From Aliiglaciecola lipolytica E3 (lineage in GTDB: Bacteria; Pseudomonadota; Gammaproteobacteria; Enterobacterales; Alteromonadaceae): 64,000 nucleotides of DNA. A program made the position numbers and the translations under genes. Below are positions 27,159-37,178 of the stretch, one piece after another. The DNA is taken from the NCBI RefSeq assembly GCF_000314975.1, contig NZ_BAEN01000068.1, forward strand, positions 62,001 through 126,000, written 5' to 3'. The notes under the pieces were generated by a model. The model was not told where the DNA came from. It saw nothing but the letters and a program-made list of their open reading frames with translations, and did no database searches. Positions within the stretch are counted from its first letter, which is position 1. Every line of letters starts with the position of its first letter.

Positions 27159-28700
27159 ATGAGTTTATCAGCCAACGATTATTTGAAGCGTATTTTACTG
27201 GCACCGGTTTATGATGTTGCAGTTAATAGTGAATTAAACCGACTAAGTAGTTTATCCACTGCGCTAGGTAATGACATTTATCTAAAGCGCGAAGATCAGC
27301 AACCGGTGAAGTCATTTAAGTTGCGCGGTGCGTACAATAAATTGGCCAATCTGAGCGAGCAACAATTGCAGGCTGGTGTTGTCGCGGCGTCGGCAGGGAA
27401 TCACGCTCAAGGTGTTGCCTACTCGGCGAAAATCAAAAAGATTCAAGCCACCATAGTGATGCCAGAAACCACACCAGACATTAAAGTCGAGGCGGTCCGT
27501 CGATTTGGTGGAGAGTATGCCCATGTCGTGCTACATGGCACCAGTTTTGATGCGGCAAAAGAAGAAGCATTACGCTTATCACAAGTAAACGGTTATACCA
27601 TGGTAGCTCCGTTTGATGATGAAGATGTGATAGTGGGGCAAGGAACCATTGGTCGAGAGTTACTGGAACAACTTCCTGATCTGGATATTCTCTTCATTGC
27701 CGTTGGTGGAGGCGGCTTAGCAGCTGGTATTAGCGTTTACCTAAAGCAGTTGCGCCCAGATCTAAAAATAATCGCAGTAGAATCTGATGAATCAGCGTGT
27801 TTGCAAGCGGCATTGCGAGCTGGTGAGCCTGTATCTTTACCGTCTGTTGGAATATTTGCTGATGGTGTAGCGGTGAAAACGATTGGGACTGAACCCTTCC
27901 GTTTGTGTCAGCAGTACGTTGATGAAGTAATTACCGTCAATACTGATGAAATATGTGCCGCTATCAAAGATATTTTTGATGACACTCGAGTAATTGCAGA
28001 ACCAGCTGGCGCGCTATCGGTTGCAGGTATTCGTAAGTATCTTTCAGAACATTCAATTTCAGGTAAAAAAATTGGCGGCATTTTATGTGGAGCGAATATC
28101 AATTTCCACACCTTAAGATACGTCTCAGAACGCTGTGAATTGGGTGAAAAGAAAGAAGCCGTATTTGCGGTTAAAATCCCTGAACAAAAAGGTGCATTCA
28201 AACAATTCTGTAAATTATTAGGTGGTCGCACCATTACGGAATTCAATTATCGCTATGCAACGGACGGTGAAGCCCACATCTTTGTGGGGATTAAGCTGCG
28301 TTTTGGCCGTGAAGAATACCATCAGTTAGAACGACTCTTAACTGAAAGTGGTTACCAATGTTTTGATTTATCAGAAAACGAAACGGCAAAGTTACATGTA
28401 CGTTATATGGTTGGCGGACGTCCACCTTCGCTGTTAAACGAGCAAATATTCTCATTTGAATTTCCAGAATATCCTGGTGCTTTAATGAAGTTCTTAAATA
28501 CCTTAGGGGAAACCTGGAACATTACGTTATTCCATTATCGCAATCATGGGGCGGCTGAGGGCCTTGTATTAGCAGGGTTTGATTTACCTGCTGAAGCTCG
28601 AGAGGATTTTGATCGCCACCTTGAAAAGCTAGGGTATATCTACACGGAACAAACCAATAATCCAGCTTATCAGTTCTTTTTATCTGACCTGCGCAAATAA
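27159..28700 (+). CDS. ilvA: Threonine dehydratase, biosynthetic
   Basis: A 513-residue PLP enzyme that makes 2-oxobutyrate from threonine, the first committed step towards isoleucine. The PLP lysine is in SFKLRGAYN (Lys54) and the phosphate-binding glycine loop in AVGGGGLAAG. Two ACT-like regulatory domains fill about residues 330-513, which makes it the long form that isoleucine normally inhibits. The ATG directly follows the ilvD stop, so the two genes are coupled and share the attenuator upstream. A strong terminator follows. Confidence 0.96.
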   Translation: MSLSANDYLKRILLAPVYDVAVNSELNRLSSLSTALGNDIYLKREDQQPVKSFKLRGAYNKLANLSEQQLQAGVVAASAGNHAQGVAYSAKIKKIQATIVMPETTPDIKVEAVRRFGGEYAHVVLHGTSFDAAKEEALRLSQVNGYTMVAPFDDEDVIVGQGTIGRELLEQLPDLDILFIAVGGGGLAAGISVYLKQLRPDLKIIAVESDESACLQAALRAGEPVSLPSVGIFADGVAVKTIGTEPFRLCQQYVDEVITVNTDEICAAIKDIFDDTRVIAEPAGALSVAGIRKYLSEHSISGKKIGGILCGANINFHTLRYVSERCELGEKKEAVFAVKIPEQKGAFKQFCKLLGGRTITEFNYRYATDGEAHIFVGIKLRFGREEYHQLERLLTESGYQCFDLSENETAKLHVRYMVGGRPPSLLNEQIFSFEFPEYPGALMKFLNTLGETWNITLFHYRNHGAAEGLVLAGFDLPAEAREDFDRHLEKLGYIYTEQTNNPAYQFFLSDLRK

Positions 28701-28714
28701 GCAACTGACTACAT

Positions 28715-28743
28715 AAAAACGGCCCTCTTTTAGGGCCGTTTTT
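28715..28743. terminator. Bidirectional terminator between ilvA and plsB
   Basis: A 12-base-pair perfect stem, AAAAACGGCCCT (28715-28726) and AGGGCCGTTTTT (28732-28743), with loop CTTTT. The A and T tracts on both sides suit it to end both the ilvDA transcript and the convergent plsB transcript. Confidence 0.92.
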
Positions 28744-28756
28744 AGGTTTAAACCAT

Positions 28757-31207
28757 TTAGTTTTGCAATGCGTAAAGTTTTTCTAAGCGTTGCGCGATTT
28801 CTGGCGCTATCAAAGCAATAATATCTTGACGCAAAGTTTCACTGGCTTCTGAGTGTTGTAATTGGCCGTCATCGCTATCGGCCAACAAATCATTTTCTTT
28901 TAAGGCATTAACAAAAGTGGCTAACACGTTTTTATCGAAAAACTCCGGCGAACTGATGCCATGCAATGAAGATAATCTTTCTGCAAACTTCGCGCTTTGA
29001 CGTTCTAATGCGGCACGACTCATTTTCTTTTCTTTCGCTAATAAAGACAGTACCAATGCATATCTTTGCAGTGTTTCTTGCACACAACGGTTTAACAACC
29101 ACAACGAATAAAAAGACGGTGCGGTTGGGTGTGCTGGGGCAAGTTTTCTGCCTACATGAACTATCATGCCCATCTCTAACATGCTATCTATCAGACTTTC
29201 TACATAGTCCTTTGCTTGCTCAGCCGACATGTATAAGAACCATTCGCGTTGTAACATTGGGTATAAGCGCATGATCAAATCAAGCAGTTTGGTTTTTCCT
29301 AAACCATTGTGAGCAAAAACAATTGCGGCAATTAATCCAGGAATAGCAAAGAGGTGCAAAATATTATTGCGATAGTAGGTCAAGGTGACCGCATTTCGCT
29401 GCTCTAACGAAATTATCTTTCCGAAGCTATCTTCAGAGACATTCATTTTGCCTAATTTCAGCGTTTGCTCAACAATCTCCTGCCCGTTTTTCTTCGGCAA
29501 GCTAACCAATTCACTGTAAGGTGACAATTTTAATAAGTGGAGGTAGTCGTCTACTGCTTGCTCCAACTCTTTTTGCCCCATCGCGGTCTTTTTGGCAGAA
29601 AGTAAACATAAAGCGCATAACGACATACCACTAATTGCCGCTGTTTGATTGATGCGTACCATGACCTGATTAGCAAGAATATTGACGGTAGGGGTCAACC
29701 AACTGGGTTTCCTGTCGACATCGTTATTCTGAGCATCACGCCAATTGGGCACTTGCATGTCGAGAAAGTTGTTAAGCTGAATGGGCTCTCCAAAATTAAG
29801 GAACCCATGGCCGTAGTTTTTCAATTTCCGGACGACTGAAAAAAGACCAAAAACAGACTCTTTTTTCTTAGTGTTACCCTTTAGCTCTTTTAAGTAACTA
29901 CCTACTTCCATCACATGCTCATAACCAATATAAACAGGGACGATACTGACTGGACGATTCACCCCTTTTATCATGGCTTGCAAGGTCATGGCTAGCATGC
30001 CGGTTTTCGGCGGAAGTAAGCGACCCGTTCTACTGCGGCCACCTTCAGCATAATACTTTACCGAATACCCTTTATTGAACAGTAGCTCAAGGTATTCGCG
30101 AAACACGCTTGTATATAATTTATTGCCTGCAAAGCTGCGACGTAAGAAAAATGCACCGCCTCGTCTGAAAATTCCGCCAACCGGCCAAAAGTTAAGATTG
30201 ATACCTGCTGCAATGTGAGGCGTAACTAAGCCTTGGTGGTAAATTGCATAGGTTAAAAGTAAGTAATCCATATGACTGCGATGACATGGAACATAAATGA
30301 TCTCATGTCCATTTTGCGCCAGCTTTCTTACTTTGTCTGCGTGACCAACTTCGATTCCATCATAAATCTTATTCCAAATTCGGGTGAGGACCCTGTCACC
30401 AAAGCGGATTAGGCCTTCTCGATAGTCGGCTGCAATTTCATTGATATAAGATTTAGCGTTCGCTTTGGCTTTGGCTAATGGAATTTTCTTTTGTCTGGAT
30501 TCTTCGTTTATCGCATTAATTACCGCCACAGATCCAAGAATTGAATTATACAATTCTTGTTTTTCTAATAGCATAGGGCCGTTGAAAGCCTGTCTTTTAC
30601 GATGGAAGTGGGTGCCTGCCAAGCGAATCAGCTTGTGTGCAATTTCTGCTTCGGTTCCCGGTAATTGTGTCATCGCTCTAGATGACACAGCTTTACTGTA
30701 AGAAACAAAATTATCACGGCCTAGAAAAAGAACGATAAAAAACTTACGTAGCCAACTGGGGGATGCTTTGTCTGCCAATAGGTCTGCAAGGCCGTTCGAT
30801 TTGCGACCTGGTGCTCTCCCCCAAAACACAGTAACGGGTACTATTTGCAAATCTACATCGGTGTTTTCTTTATGTAGTTTGAATAGCTGGGTTAAATCTG
30901 CGGCAATCTTAGTGCCTTTGATTTTTCTACCAATAACCGACTGCGGCTGTTCCAAAAAAACGCTGGCGCTATGCTCTTCGTTTCCAATCACTATTTTTTT
31001 GGTTGGGTTAGGCAGTCCCACTTTTTTAGTGGACATTTTAAGCGCGAGTTGATCGGTAATTGAGTGAGTTCTAAGCAGATAAATAATGGGGCGGTCTTTA
31101 TCTATCCCTAACTCATTTTCAATATCAGTTGGAATACTATTAACTTTAACCAACCACTTTACCGGAAAAGCAAAAATTGAAAGCAGCAAATTATGCAGCC
31201 AATCCAT
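28757..31207 (-). CDS. plsB: Glycerol-3-phosphate acyltransferase
   Basis: An 816-residue inner-membrane-associated enzyme that acylates position 1 of sn-glycerol 3-phosphate, the first step of phospholipid synthesis. The acyltransferase signature is CHRSHMDYLL with catalytic His309 and Asp314 (HX4D), followed by GGIFRRGGAFFLRRSF, YAEGGRSRTGRL and VPVYIGYEH blocks. The length matches E. coli PlsB. AAGG lies about ten bases before the ATG. It is convergent with ilvDA and has a free upstream region, so it is probably monocistronic. Confidence 0.96.
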   Translation of the reverse strand: MDWLHNLLLSIFAFPVKWLVKVNSIPTDIENELGIDKDRPIIYLLRTHSITDQLALKMSTKKVGLPNPTKKIVIGNEEHSASVFLEQPQSVIGRKIKGTKIAADLTQLFKLHKENTDVDLQIVPVTVFWGRAPGRKSNGLADLLADKASPSWLRKFFIVLFLGRDNFVSYSKAVSSRAMTQLPGTEAEIAHKLIRLAGTHFHRKRQAFNGPMLLEKQELYNSILGSVAVINAINEESRQKKIPLAKAKANAKSYINEIAADYREGLIRFGDRVLTRIWNKIYDGIEVGHADKVRKLAQNGHEIIYVPCHRSHMDYLLLTYAIYHQGLVTPHIAAGINLNFWPVGGIFRRGGAFFLRRSFAGNKLYTSVFREYLELLFNKGYSVKYYAEGGRSRTGRLLPPKTGMLAMTLQAMIKGVNRPVSIVPVYIGYEHVMEVGSYLKELKGNTKKKESVFGLFSVVRKLKNYGHGFLNFGEPIQLNNFLDMQVPNWRDAQNNDVDRKPSWLTPTVNILANQVMVRINQTAAISGMSLCALCLLSAKKTAMGQKELEQAVDDYLHLLKLSPYSELVSLPKKNGQEIVEQTLKLGKMNVSEDSFGKIISLEQRNAVTLTYYRNNILHLFAIPGLIAAIVFAHNGLGKTKLLDLIMRLYPMLQREWFLYMSAEQAKDYVESLIDSMLEMGMIVHVGRKLAPAHPTAPSFYSLWLLNRCVQETLQRYALVLSLLAKEKKMSRAALERQSAKFAERLSSLHGISSPEFFDKNVLATFVNALKENDLLADSDDGQLQHSEASETLRQDIIALIAPEIAQRLEKLYALQN

Positions 31208-31653
31208 ATATTATACCTTGAGGTTACACGTTCGAAGAAAGCATAGCATGAAGAATGACATTGTTTTCATATTTGCCATGCTATATCACGAGATCAATTG
31301 GGTATTTTATCTTGTTGTAATTACTGATGTCATCCGCTTTTCTTCTTCATTAGATTTCATACACCTAAATATTATGAAATATTTCGTTTATCGCGTTGCG
31401 CATATCAATCACGAGTCTAAAACTTACCACTTTGACGAAAAGGGCGTTTTTTCAAGCTAAAAAATGTCAACTAAATTTACAGTTAAGTATTTTTAAAAGC
31501 TGACCAATAGTTCAAGTTATTGATAAGGAATAAAAAAATTTGTTGGCATTCGGTATGCTTGAAATTTAACCAGTAATGGTGTTTTTTTACTCAAATCCTA
31601 ATTCATTTCAACTGGAATGGATTACTGTATTCTCAATATATGGAGATGAAGCA
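31208..31653. other. Intergenic region upstream of plsB and the second PEP-CTERM gene
   Basis: About 450 AT-rich bases containing the divergent promoters of plsB and the PEP-CTERM gene. A reading frame through part of it (up to 31460) overlaps plsB antisense and has no ribosome site, so I do not call it. No repeat or RNA fold stands out. Confidence 0.45.
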
Positions 31654-32523
31654 ATGAATAAAAAAATTGTTAAAGGTGTTCGCTCGTTGCTATTGGCAGG
31701 AGCATTAGCGGTTTCTTCTAACGTGACCACTGCAGCAGAAATTTTAGTGGTTGATGAAGGCGGACGTTTATCTGGTGGTGGTTGGACGACTCTTTTTCAA
31801 GATACTTTCGGTGACACATTAACCGTAATTAGTAGCTGGGGCTCGGCGCCAACTGATATGTCGGCGTATGACGTTGTGTGGGATGGCGGATTTTCCTCAA
31901 ACCCAGGAGCAACAGTTGCGCAAAATGTAATTGACTTCGTGAATGGCGGAGGCGGTTTTTACGGGCAAACTGAAAGACCGTGTTGTGAAACCCACAATGC
32001 ATGGGTGCAAAGTATCTTTATGGAATTAACCGGTGATACCGCCATGCAATTTGGCGGAGCGGGGGATTCTCCATCCGGTGCTACTGGGACATTCCTAACC
32101 CCAGATACGACTATTCTGATCGAGCCAAATGATATTCGTAGCACTACATTTGATATCAGCGCTCCTGGGCAACTTTTTGTATCTGACCCATCAAAAGTGT
32201 TTGCTGCACAAGTTGCAGACAACGGCTTTAATATTGGTGTTGCTTATGCAACGTCGGATCTAGTCAATAACGCAGGTCGAATTGTGACAATCAGTGACAT
32301 TGACTGGCTAAGCGGCATCTCTGATGATGAGGCTAGAGCGTTAGAGAACATTCGTTCTTTCTTATTGGCGGGTGAGTCTTTACCTCCTGGTTGCGGTCAA
32401 AATCCAAACCTACCGGAATGTCAAAATCCAGGTGAGCCAGGTATTCCAATGCCTGAGCCGTCAACACTTGCCGCACTAGCGCTTGGTTTACTTGGCTTCA
32501 GAATGGTAAAACGTAGAAAATAA
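31654..32523 (+). CDS. PEP-CTERM sorting domain protein
   Basis: A 289-residue secreted protein with a signal peptide (NKKIVKGVRSLLLAGALAVS) and a C-terminal PEP-CTERM signal (MPEPSTLAALALGLLGF followed by KRRK). The body has the same plan as the protein at 24007: an alpha-beta domain with EILVVDEGGRLSGGGWTTLF, MSAYDVVWDGGF and VIDFVNGGGGFYGQTERPC. A cysteine pair lies in ERPCCETH and another in GCGQNPNLPECQNP. Start: ATG at 31654, with GGAG eight bases upstream; a longer frame from 31576 has no ribosome site. It is followed by a terminator. Confidence 0.87.
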   Translation: MNKKIVKGVRSLLLAGALAVSSNVTTAAEILVVDEGGRLSGGGWTTLFQDTFGDTLTVISSWGSAPTDMSAYDVVWDGGFSSNPGATVAQNVIDFVNGGGGFYGQTERPCCETHNAWVQSIFMELTGDTAMQFGGAGDSPSGATGTFLTPDTTILIEPNDIRSTTFDISAPGQLFVSDPSKVFAAQVADNGFNIGVAYATSDLVNNAGRIVTISDIDWLSGISDDEARALENIRSFLLAGESLPPGCGQNPNLPECQNPGEPGIPMPEPSTLAALALGLLGFRMVKRRK

Positions 32524-32544
32524 TCTTTAAGGTTTTACATATTT

Positions 32545-32574
32545 ATAAGGCTACTTACGGGTAGCCTTATTTTA
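32545..32574 (+). terminator. Terminator after the second PEP-CTERM gene
   Basis: ATAAGGCTAC (32545-32554) pairs with GTAGCCTTAT (32561-32570) around TTACGG, followed by TTTA. It lies 22 bases after the stop and before the lexA promoter. Confidence 0.85.
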
Positions 32575-32646
32575 TGTAGTGTTAAAATTACAAGTTAATT
32601 CACTAAAACAAGATTACTAAAAACAAAGTTTGTTTTATTTGGGTAA

Positions 32647-32662
32647 CTGTATATACTACCAG
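32647..32662 (+). promoter_or_regulatory. SOS box 1 of lexA
   Basis: CTGTATATACTACCAG matches the LexA operator consensus CTGT-N8-ACAG except for one base in the second half-site. It lies 21 bases, two helical turns, before the second box, as in the lexA promoter of E. coli. Confidence 0.85.
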
Positions 32663-32667
32663 TTAAA

Positions 32668-32683
32668 CTGTATGGAAAAACAG
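32668..32683 (+). promoter_or_regulatory. SOS box 2 of lexA
   Basis: CTGTATGGAAAAACAG is an exact CTGT-N8-ACAG site. It ends 7 bases before the lexA ATG, and its ACAG runs into the likely Shine-Dalgarno (ACAGG), so operator and ribosome site overlap. Confidence 0.88.
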
Positions 32684-32690
32684 GCTGTTT

Positions 32691-33314
32691 ATGCGTCCAC
32701 TAACACCCAGACAAAGCGAAATACTTGAATTAATTAAAACCACAATGCAGGCGACAGGTATGCCGCCTACGCGTGCTGAAATTGCGCGACAGTTAGGTTT
32801 CAAATCTGCGAATGCGGCAGAAGAGCACCTTAAAGCGTTGGCACGTAAAGGGGTTATTGAAATTCTTCCGGGCACTTCTAGAGGAATAAAGCTTAACGTT
32901 CCGCTCGACGATGAAGCCGAAGAGCTAGGGCTACCGTTAATAGGTCGTGTTGCTGCTGGTGAACCTATATTGGCTGAAGAGCATGTAGAGTGTCATTACA
33001 AAGTCGATCCCGATTTATTTAAGCCTAACGCTGATTTTTTACTCAGGGTAAGTGGTATGAGTATGAAAGATATCGGCATTTTAGATGGTGATTTACTTGC
33101 TGTTCATCGCACCACTGACGTTCATAATGGACAAGTTGTAGTGGCAAGAGTAGATGAAGACGTTACCGTTAAGCGTTTAGAAAAGCGCGGTCGAGAAGTT
33201 ATTCTGCATGCTGAAAATGATGAGTTTAATCCCATTAAAGTCGATTTAGCCTCGCAGCCATTTAACATCGAAGGAATCGCTGTTGGCGTTATTCGTAATG
33301 CTGATTGGATGTAA
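32691..33314 (+). CDS. lexA: LexA repressor
   Basis: A 207-residue SOS repressor and self-cleaving serine protease. The winged helix-turn-helix domain covers about residues 1-65 ([38 protein letters not shown]). The cleavage site Ala89-Gly90 is in GRVAAGEP, the catalytic serine is Ser124 in [10 protein letters not shown], and the lysine is Lys161 in VTVKRL. Length is close to that of E. coli. Two SOS boxes lie directly upstream, so it is autoregulated. The dinF-like pump of enteric bacteria is not adjacent, although a MATE gene lies at 45340. Confidence 0.97.
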   Translation: MRPLTPRQSEILELIKTTMQATGMPPTRAEIARQLGFKSANAAEEHLKALARKGVIEILPGTSRGIKLNVPLDDEAEELGLPLIGRVAAGEPILAEEHVECHYKVDPDLFKPNADFLLRVSGMSMKDIGILDGDLLAVHRTTDVHNGQVVVARVDEDVTVKRLEKRGREVILHAENDEFNPIKVDLASQPFNIEGIAVGVIRNADWM

Positions 33315-33827
33315 TTAAAGCCTTTCCTGCAATTACAATTGAGGTGATCCTACCTGGATCGCCCTATTATCCCCCAATCATCTTAGACAAATTTGCTGAT
33401 AAACCTTCACATTAATTTCCATACTATGAGGTGAGTTTGGCACTATCATTTAAACGCTTTTAGCTCTTAATAACTATTGCTCTGTTCTTTTCACTTTACA
33501 TATTTTCCTCAAATTAAAATGCTCAAACTGTCTAACTAAAATTGTCTGTTAGTAAATCGCCGATGTTTTTGACTGGTTTATTCTAACTGCATATTTCAAT
33601 TCGATATAAATAACTAACTTTTTGGCTATTTTGAATAAAAATCAAGCGCTTGTTTAAAAGTTTCACAAAAAACACTAGACGTTAGACTCTAGTTGAGTAA
33701 TTCTTATACTTGTTTTTACAACGTCATAACAAAAAAATTCCAAGTCATTTACCACAACTGAGTTTTTTGCGGCTTTTTACCCTGCTTTGCTCCTTTGGAA
33801 ACGGCTTAAATCAACAGGAGGTATTGA
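33315..33827. other. Intergenic region between lexA and ctaC
   Basis: About 510 AT-rich bases. GGTGATCC (33343-33350) pairs with GGATCGCC (33356-33363) around TACCT in an 8-base-pair stem with one wobble, 29 bases after lexA; no T tract follows, so it is only a possible terminator. The promoter of the oxidase block must lie in the right part. I see no other structure. Confidence 0.5.
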
Positions 33828-34982
33828 GTGAAAAAAATATGGTCCAGCATATTGGTAATACTGACCAGTCTCATTGCGTTTGCTGTTTCTGCAGAGACCA
33901 GTTCGACTGCTGATCAGTATCAGTTGAACTTGCGCAAAGGTGTAACAGAAATCAGTGGCCAAGTTTACGATTTACATATGCTTATGTTTATCATTTGTGT
34001 AGTAATCGCAGTTTTAGTATTTGGTGCAATGTTTTGGAGTATGTTCTTCCATCGCAAATCCCGAGGTGCTCAGCCTGCTAACTTTCATGAAAGTGTCAAA
34101 GTCGAGATTGCCTGGACAGTCGTCCCTTTTATTATTCTAGTGGTTATGGCTTTCCCCGCGGCAAAAACGCTGATCGCAATGGAAGATCCTGAGAACTCTG
34201 AAGTCACAATATTGGTGACAGGTTCGCAATGGAAATGGCATTACAAATACATGGAAAATGACGTTGAATATTATTCTGTGATGGCGACTCAGCAAGAACA
34301 AATCAACAACAAGTTTGCTAAGGGTGAAAATTACTTGCTCGAAGTTGACCGTCCATTGGTAATTCCTACCGGTAAAAAAGTTCGTTTCTTAGTGACCTCC
34401 GATGATGTCATTCATTCTTGGTGGGTACCTGATTTCGCAGTTAAAAAAGACGCTAATCCAGGTTTCATTAATGAAGCGTGGACGAACGTAAATGAGCCAG
34501 GAATCTATCGAGGCCAATGTGCAGAACTATGTGGTAAAGATCACGGCTTTATGCCGATTGTGGTCATTGCTAAAGAACCTGCTGAATATCAAGCTTGGGT
34601 GAATGAACAAGAAGACATTCAACGCAAAGCTAAAGAAGAAGAGCAACGCTTATTAGCTATGAATATGACCATGGAAGAGCTAATGGTGACTGGTGAACAA
34701 GTATACTTACGCGCTTGTGCCGCTTGTCATCAGCCGAACGGTCAAGGGCTACCCGGTGTTTTCCCGGCTTTGGTTGGCAGTGATATGGTATTAAACGATA
34801 TGACTGCTCACTTGGATGTCGTTATCAATGGTAAAGCGGGAACTGCAATGCAGGCGTTTGCTAAACAATTGACTATGAGTGAGTTGGCAGCGGTTATAAC
34901 TTACGAAAGAAATGCTTGGGGCAATGATACCGGCGATATGGTCCAAGCCAAAGATATTAACGCCGTAATGACAGGTCAATAG
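33828..34982 (+). CDS. ctaC: Cytochrome c oxidase subunit II with fused cytochrome c
   Basis: A 384-residue inner membrane protein and electron entry point of the aa3 oxidase. A signal peptide (about 1-22) precedes two transmembrane helices (about 49-72 and 95-117) and the CuA domain, with His196, Cys231, Glu233, Cys235, His239 and Met242 as binuclear copper ligands. The tail carries a c-type heme site, CAACH (Cys297-His301), and a likely axial Met in GTAMQAF, so it is of the caa3 type. Start is GTG, with AGGAGG six bases upstream. It heads the oxidase operon. Confidence 0.96.
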   Translation: MKKIWSSILVILTSLIAFAVSAETSSTADQYQLNLRKGVTEISGQVYDLHMLMFIICVVIAVLVFGAMFWSMFFHRKSRGAQPANFHESVKVEIAWTVVPFIILVVMAFPAAKTLIAMEDPENSEVTILVTGSQWKWHYKYMENDVEYYSVMATQQEQINNKFAKGENYLLEVDRPLVIPTGKKVRFLVTSDDVIHSWWVPDFAVKKDANPGFINEAWTNVNEPGIYRGQCAELCGKDHGFMPIVVIAKEPAEYQAWVNEQEDIQRKAKEEEQRLLAMNMTMEELMVTGEQVYLRACAACHQPNGQGLPGVFPALVGSDMVLNDMTAHLDVVINGKAGTAMQAFAKQLTMSELAAVITYERNAWGNDTGDMVQAKDINAVMTGQ

Positions 34983-34993
34983 GAGGAGCAGTT

Positions 34994-36583
34994 ATGAGCA
35001 CAGCGACAACAGAACTCGGTCATGACGATCATCACCATCATGCTCCCAGCGGCATTAAACGTTGGTTATATACTACAAATCATAAAGACATAGGAACGCT
35101 TTACCTTTGGTTTGCATTTATTATGTTTTTAATCGGCGGTGCCATGGCTATGGTAATCCGCGCAGAATTGTTTCAGCCAGGACTGCAAATCGTCGATCCT
35201 AATTTCTTCAACCAAATGACTACTGTGCATGGCCTTATTATGGTTTTCGGCGCTGTTATGCCAGCCTTCACTGGCTTAGCTAACTGGCTTGTTCCAATGA
35301 TGATTGGCGCACCAGATATGGCTTTGCCAAGAATGAATAACTGGAGCTTTTGGATATTGCCGATGGCATTTAGCATTTTGCTTGCTTCGTTATTTATGGA
35401 GGGGGGCGGCCCAGCGTTTGGTTGGACTTTCTATGCTCCGCTATCCACAACTTATAGTAATGACACGACTGCATTATTTGTGTTCTCGGTACATATAATG
35501 GGTATTTCTTCCATTATGGGAGCAATTAATGTCATCGTGACTATCTTCAATATGCGTGCCCCTGGCATGACATGGATGAAGATGCCGTTGTTTGTGTGGA
35601 CGTGGTTGATAACTGCCTTTTTGTTGATTGCAGTAATGCCTGTTTTGGCAGGTGCTGTGACCATGGTATTGACCGACAAATTCTTTGGCACAAGCTTCTT
35701 TAGTGCCTCGGGAGGTGGTGATCCGGTTATGTTCCAGCATATTTTCTGGTTCTTCGGTCATCCAGAAGTTTACATCATGATATTACCGGCATTTGGTATC
35801 ATTTCGGCGATTATCCCTACGTTTTCCCGTAAGAAACTGTTTGGGTATGCGTCCATGGTATATGCAACCACATCAATCGCCTTGTTATCATTTATCGTTT
35901 GGGCACACCATATGTTTACCACAGGTATGCCGGTGGGAGCAGAATTGTTCTTTATGTTTGCGACCATGCTGATATCGGTGCCAACAGGTGTGAAAGTCTT
36001 TAACTGGGTTGCGACAATGTGGCGAGGCTCTTTAACATTCGAAGTGCCCATGTTGTTTGCGCTCGCGTTTATCGTACTATTTACGATCGGAGGACTCTCA
36101 GGATTGATGCTGGCAATTGTTCCAGTTGACTTCCAATATCACGATACTTACTTCGTGGTTGCACACTTCCATTACGTTCTGGTGACGGGGGCGATCTTCT
36201 CAATTATGGCAGCGGTTTATTATTGGCTTCCTAAGTGGACTGGAAAGATGTTTGATATAACGTTAGCCAAATGGCATTTCTGGTGCTCATTGATTTCAGT
36301 CAACGTATTGTTCTTCCCTATGCATTTTGTCGGTTTGGCGGGGATGCCTCGTCGTATTCCTGACTACGCATTGCAGTTTGCAGATTTTAATAAATGGATC
36401 AGCTTAGGTGGTTTTGCGTTTGGTTTATCGCAATTGATATTCCTAGCGTTGTTGATTAAAGCCTGCCGTAAAAAGGGTGAACCTGTATCTGATCAAGTAT
36501 GGGAAGGTGCAGAAGGTTTGGAATGGGAGATACCTTCTCCGGCGCCTTATCATACGTTTGAAACACCACCAGTGATTAAATAA
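34994..36583 (+). CDS. ctaD: Cytochrome c oxidase subunit I
   Basis: A 529-residue protein with about twelve membrane helices carrying heme a and the heme a3-CuB centre where oxygen is reduced. Visible motifs are [11 protein letters not shown] (heme a ligand His79), FFGHPEVYI (CuB His and the His-Tyr crosslink), [10 protein letters not shown] (two CuB His) and [14 protein letters not shown] (heme a3 and heme a ligands). The histidine-rich N-terminus (DDHHHH) is a soluble extension. It follows ctaC by 11 bases with its own AGGAGGAG. Confidence 0.98.
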   Translation: MSTATTELGHDDHHHHAPSGIKRWLYTTNHKDIGTLYLWFAFIMFLIGGAMAMVIRAELFQPGLQIVDPNFFNQMTTVHGLIMVFGAVMPAFTGLANWLVPMMIGAPDMALPRMNNWSFWILPMAFSILLASLFMEGGGPAFGWTFYAPLSTTYSNDTTALFVFSVHIMGISSIMGAINVIVTIFNMRAPGMTWMKMPLFVWTWLITAFLLIAVMPVLAGAVTMVLTDKFFGTSFFSASGGGDPVMFQHIFWFFGHPEVYIMILPAFGIISAIIPTFSRKKLFGYASMVYATTSIALLSFIVWAHHMFTTGMPVGAELFFMFATMLISVPTGVKVFNWVATMWRGSLTFEVPMLFALAFIVLFTIGGLSGLMLAIVPVDFQYHDTYFVVAHFHYVLVTGAIFSIMAAVYYWLPKWTGKMFDITLAKWHFWCSLISVNVLFFPMHFVGLAGMPRRIPDYALQFADFNKWISLGGFAFGLSQLIFLALLIKACRKKGEPVSDQVWEGAEGLEWEIPSPAPYHTFETPPVIK

Positions 36584-36596
36584 GTCGTAATAAATA

Positions 36597-37166
36597 ATGA
36601 CTGATAATTCGCACAATACGCAATCCAACAACAGCAAGCTGGTAATAAAGCTAGTTGTTGTTGTGATTGGTATGTTTGGTTTTGCATTTGCGTTGGTTCC
36701 TTTATATGAAGTTTTTTGTCAGATAACTGGAATTAACGGCAAAACCAGCGACACAGCAGCTGTATATGAATCCATTGAAATAGATCGTTCGCGTACTATT
36801 ACAATTGAATTTATCACCCGCACGAACACCGGTATGCCTTGGGAGTTCAAAGCACAAACTCGCAAAGTGGAAGTGTATCCGGGGGAAATGAATCAAGTGG
36901 ATTTCTACGTAAAAAACAATACAACTAAAAGTTATGTTGCTCAGGCTGTTCCATCAGTTTCGCCCGGTACTGCGGCGCTGTATATGAATAAAACGGAATG
37001 CTTTTGTTTTAACAATCAGCCTTTAAATGCTGGTGAAGAAGCGATTATGCCAATGAAGTTTTATGTAGATCCACAGCTCCCCAAAGATATTAAGTTTTTT
37101 ACCCTTCAATATACCTTGTATGACGTAACGGCGAGTGCCGAAGGCGTTGCAATGAATCAGGGATAA
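36597..37166 (+). CDS. ctaG: Cytochrome c oxidase assembly protein CtaG/Cox11
   Basis: A 189-residue copper chaperone that delivers copper to the CuB site of subunit I. One N-terminal membrane helix (about 15-37) is followed by a periplasmic immunoglobulin-like domain with the family's copper-binding cysteine pair in ECFCF (Cys135 and Cys137). The segment PLYEVFCQITGINGKT is characteristic. It lies 13 bases after ctaD and 12 before ctaE, inside the oxidase operon. Confidence 0.95.
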   Translation: MTDNSHNTQSNNSKLVIKLVVVVIGMFGFAFALVPLYEVFCQITGINGKTSDTAAVYESIEIDRSRTITIEFITRTNTGMPWEFKAQTRKVEVYPGEMNQVDFYVKNNTTKSYVAQAVPSVSPGTAALYMNKTECFCFNNQPLNAGEEAIMPMKFYVDPQLPKDIKFFTLQYTLYDVTASAEGVAMNQG

Positions 37167-37178
37167 TAGGAAATCAAA

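Noticed and set aside
31086-31460. 124-residue frame overlapping the plsB start
   Set aside because: It is antisense to plsB for part of its length, has no ribosome site and shows no recognisable domain.
35474-35761. Antisense frames within ctaD
   Set aside because: They mirror the conserved subunit I sequence; the plus-strand gene fully explains the region.
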